A model generated the notes under the pieces. The model was not told the DNA's origin, did not search any database, and was given only the letters and a program-made list of their open reading frames with translations. The position numbers and the translations under genes are program-made. A stretch of DNA of 64,000 bases from Rugamonas apoptosis (lineage in GTDB: Bacteria; Pseudomonadota; Gammaproteobacteria; Burkholderiales; Burkholderiaceae_D), in assembly GCF_014042355.1 (NCBI RefSeq), contig NZ_JACEZU010000011.1, positions 124,001-188,000 of the forward strand, given 5' to 3'. This document shows positions 62,300 to 64,000 of the stretch, piece by piece. Each line of letters opens with the position of its first letter. Position 1 is the stretch's first letter.

Positions 62300-62552
62300 G
62301 TTCCGCACGTGGGGATGGCTATGGGCCGATGCAAGGCGTGCGGCAAAAATACCACATGGGCGGACCGATTCCGCCCGCCATCGCGCCGATGTGCCACCAG
62401 GCCGCGTGATATCCTGTTCAAAATTCCACCAACCGACGCAATCCAATTTGATTATTCTCAATACTTGATTTGGCTGCTTGCCGTGCGGCGCCTTCAACGC
62501 CACCATGGTTGCGCAGACGGGTCGAGTTTCTTCGGCCGCAACGGGATGTCAC

Positions 62553-63857
62553 ATGAAAGCAGACTTGATTCCTCCGCAGGAGATTCCTGGCGAGAGCCCG
62601 CACTACATTCTCGCCGTGACGGAGATGGGCGACACGCGGGAAGTTCTGGCCAGTGCCGACATCTATGCCAGCAACGGCATGAAACTGCTGGCCAAGGGCG
62701 CCAGGGTCGACAGCCTGCAATACGCCCGCCTCACCCGCCATCGCCTGTCCGCGCCGCTCGACAACATGCTGACGACGGATCGTCCCGTCGACGGCAATTT
62801 CCTCGCGCTCGAAGTGGACCGCATCATCGCGCAGGATGCCATCTACCGCCGCATCGTCACCCGGGCCGGCGACCCGCGCATGCTCAAGCACAGCCTGGTC
62901 AGCCTCACGCTGCCGCCGCCGGTGCAATTGCGCCTGACCGTGATGAGCGAGCAGCGCAAGGAAATCTATCAACACTGCTTGCGCGTGGCCATCATCGCCT
63001 TTGCCGTGGCGCAGCGGCTGCGCCTGCCCGAGGAGGACTACGGCACCATCCTGCTCGCCGCCCTGTGCCACGACATGGGCGAAATGCATACCGATCCGGA
63101 CATCCTGGACCTGACCCACAGCATCACGACCGAAGAGCGCCGCTTCGTCCATGTGCACCCCATCACCGGTTATGTACTGCTGCATGAAATGCCCGATTTT
63201 CCCGCCGCGGCGGCGCAAGCCATCCTGCAGCACCACGAGCGCATGGACGGTAGCGGCTATCCGCATGCCTTGTCCGGCAATAACATCGGCACGCTGGGCA
63301 AGTTGCTGGGCGTGGCGGACGTGACGGAGGCGGCCATCAAGCGTTTGGCCCTGCCCCGCGTCGAAATGCTATTCAGGATCAACCGCGCCCGTTTCGCGCC
63401 GGCCATGCTCGATGCGCTGCGCGACCTGTTGCATGTGACGGCAAGTGATGAGCACGGCTTGCCCAGCGAGGAGGACACGGCCGCGCAGCTGAACCATCTT
63501 GGCGAGCTGCTGCAAGCATGGTTCAGCCTGCGCGCCATGCTGGTGGGACAGAAAGCTCCCGCACCCGGCGACAAGGCACCGCTGGGTTTCCTGTTCGAGC
63601 GCATGGCACAGATACGCTCGGTCGTGCTGCAAGCCGGCATGGACCCGGACAACATGAGCAGCATGCTGGCGATGACGCAGGATGCGCCGGAATTGCGGGT
63701 GGAACTGCACGCCATGCTGGACGAGATGGACTGGCTATTGCGTGACCTGGCCAACGAAATCGACCGCCGCTCGCCCGAACTCACAGGACTGTCGCAGGGG
63801 GCGCTCAAGGATTTGCAATTGCAACTGCGGCATCCGGAGACTGCGGCGGCGCATTGA
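62553..63857 (+). CDS. HD-GYP domain c-di-GMP phosphodiesterase
   Basis: 434 residues from the ATG at 62553 (GGGATG upstream; the open frame begins 75 bp earlier). The HD-GYP core has His141, the HD pair 173-174 in LCHDMGEMHTD, HH 227-228 in LQHHERMDGSGYP and GYP at 235-237. It should hydrolyse c-di-GMP. An N-terminal 120 residues of unknown type and a C-terminal helical half (about 280-430) flank it. No membrane segment; no operon partner in the window. Confidence 0.85.
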   Translation: MKADLIPPQEIPGESPHYILAVTEMGDTREVLASADIYASNGMKLLAKGARVDSLQYARLTRHRLSAPLDNMLTTDRPVDGNFLALEVDRIIAQDAIYRRIVTRAGDPRMLKHSLVSLTLPPPVQLRLTVMSEQRKEIYQHCLRVAIIAFAVAQRLRLPEEDYGTILLAALCHDMGEMHTDPDILDLTHSITTEERRFVHVHPITGYVLLHEMPDFPAAAAQAILQHHERMDGSGYPHALSGNNIGTLGKLLGVADVTEAAIKRLALPRVEMLFRINRARFAPAMLDALRDLLHVTASDEHGLPSEEDTAAQLNHLGELLQAWFSLRAMLVGQKAPAPGDKAPLGFLFERMAQIRSVVLQAGMDPDNMSSMLAMTQDAPELRVELHAMLDEMDWLLRDLANEIDRRSPELTGLSQGALKDLQLQLRHPETAAAH

Positions 63858-63925
63858 CGCCGGACAGTTCTTCGCAGTCACCAATGGCTGAACCCGCCAG
63901 CCACCGCCGATAAAGATTGCTATAT

Positions 63926-63974
63926 CAAGCACGCTTGCTCAATTGCGCTTGACGATTTAAGCATGCGTGCTTAA
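63926..63974. promoter_or_regulatory. two related dyads at the right edge, candidate operators
   Basis: CAAGC-AC-GCTTG (63926-63937) and TTAAGCATGCGTGCTTAA (63957-63974, one mismatched pair) share the half-site AAGCA and lie 34 bp apart, in an AT-rich tract. A TTGACG at 63949-63954 precedes the second. They probably control a gene beyond the window. Confidence 0.4.
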
Positions 63975-64000
63975 TCCAACTCTGTCGCAACGGCGAACGG

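Overview
The window looks like a chromosomal segment of a high-GC betaproteobacterium, most likely Burkholderiales, family Oxalobacteraceae (Massilia/Duganella-like). This rests on gene content (sbcB, pyrF, gluQRS, CYTH-CHAD, DUF3422, ldhA, ytfQRT-yjfF, many TonB/FadL-type outer-membrane proteins) and on codon use; no rRNA or marker gene is present, so the genus is an inference. I saw no tRNA, rRNA, CRISPR, IS element or prophage.

Layout. 1-4.2 kb: the 3' part of a periplasmic-type metal/cobalamin-binding protein, a diguanylate cyclase with a cNMP-binding-like domain, a DUF5610 protein and exonuclease I. 4.3-11.4 kb: pyrF, an SDR, a possible small RNA zone with two near-identical terminators, VanZ, a Ser/Thr-rich lipoprotein, TraB/GumN, a family-3 solute-binding protein, and an MFS exporter whose stop codon opens a 15-unit hexanucleotide repeat. 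11.5-22.8 kb: the most unusual region. Seven small exported proteins, four of them near-identical tandem copies, carry a double-glycine-leader-like motif (ELSxVxGQDGxS) right behind a signal peptide. They are divergent from an operon for a free-standing exported C39 peptidase with an intact catalytic triad, a beta-barrel protein, a FadL-type barrel and a DUF2059 protein. An AraC regulator follows, then an eighth protein joining a cytoplasmic MshEN/GspE-N-like domain to the same motif and C-terminal pattern.

22.9-32.4 kb: M28 peptidase, gluQRS, CYTH-CHAD, a LysR regulator divergent from a HAD-like protein without its catalytic aspartate, a type II NADH dehydrogenase, a 35-residue membrane peptide, DinB and ldhA. 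32.4-41.3 kb: a sensory cluster (histidine kinase and YfiR), a TonB receptor translationally overlapping an orphan Leu/Ile/Val-type binding lipoprotein, DUF3422, and a second orphan binding protein. 41.5-46.2 kb: a YtfQRT-YjfF-type sugar ABC importer. 47.2-51.1 kb: a four-gene operon, not recognised, bracketed by two paralogous HExxH proteins with CFI-box-like C-terminal halves. 51.4-53.4 kb: a secreted lipase and a short lipase-foldase-like protein.

53.4-62.0 kb: a cello-oligosaccharide locus: LacI regulator, TonB receptor, GH1 beta-glucosidase, MFS transporter and GH9 glucanase, with three 14-bp palindromic operators in the divergent promoter region. The end carries a small membrane protein and an HD-GYP phosphodiesterase.

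Cyclic-di-GMP is a recurring theme: a GGDEF enzyme with an I-site, an HD-GYP enzyme, an MshEN-like domain and a YfiR homologue all lie in the window. All family names are from memory and residue patterns; no database search was run.
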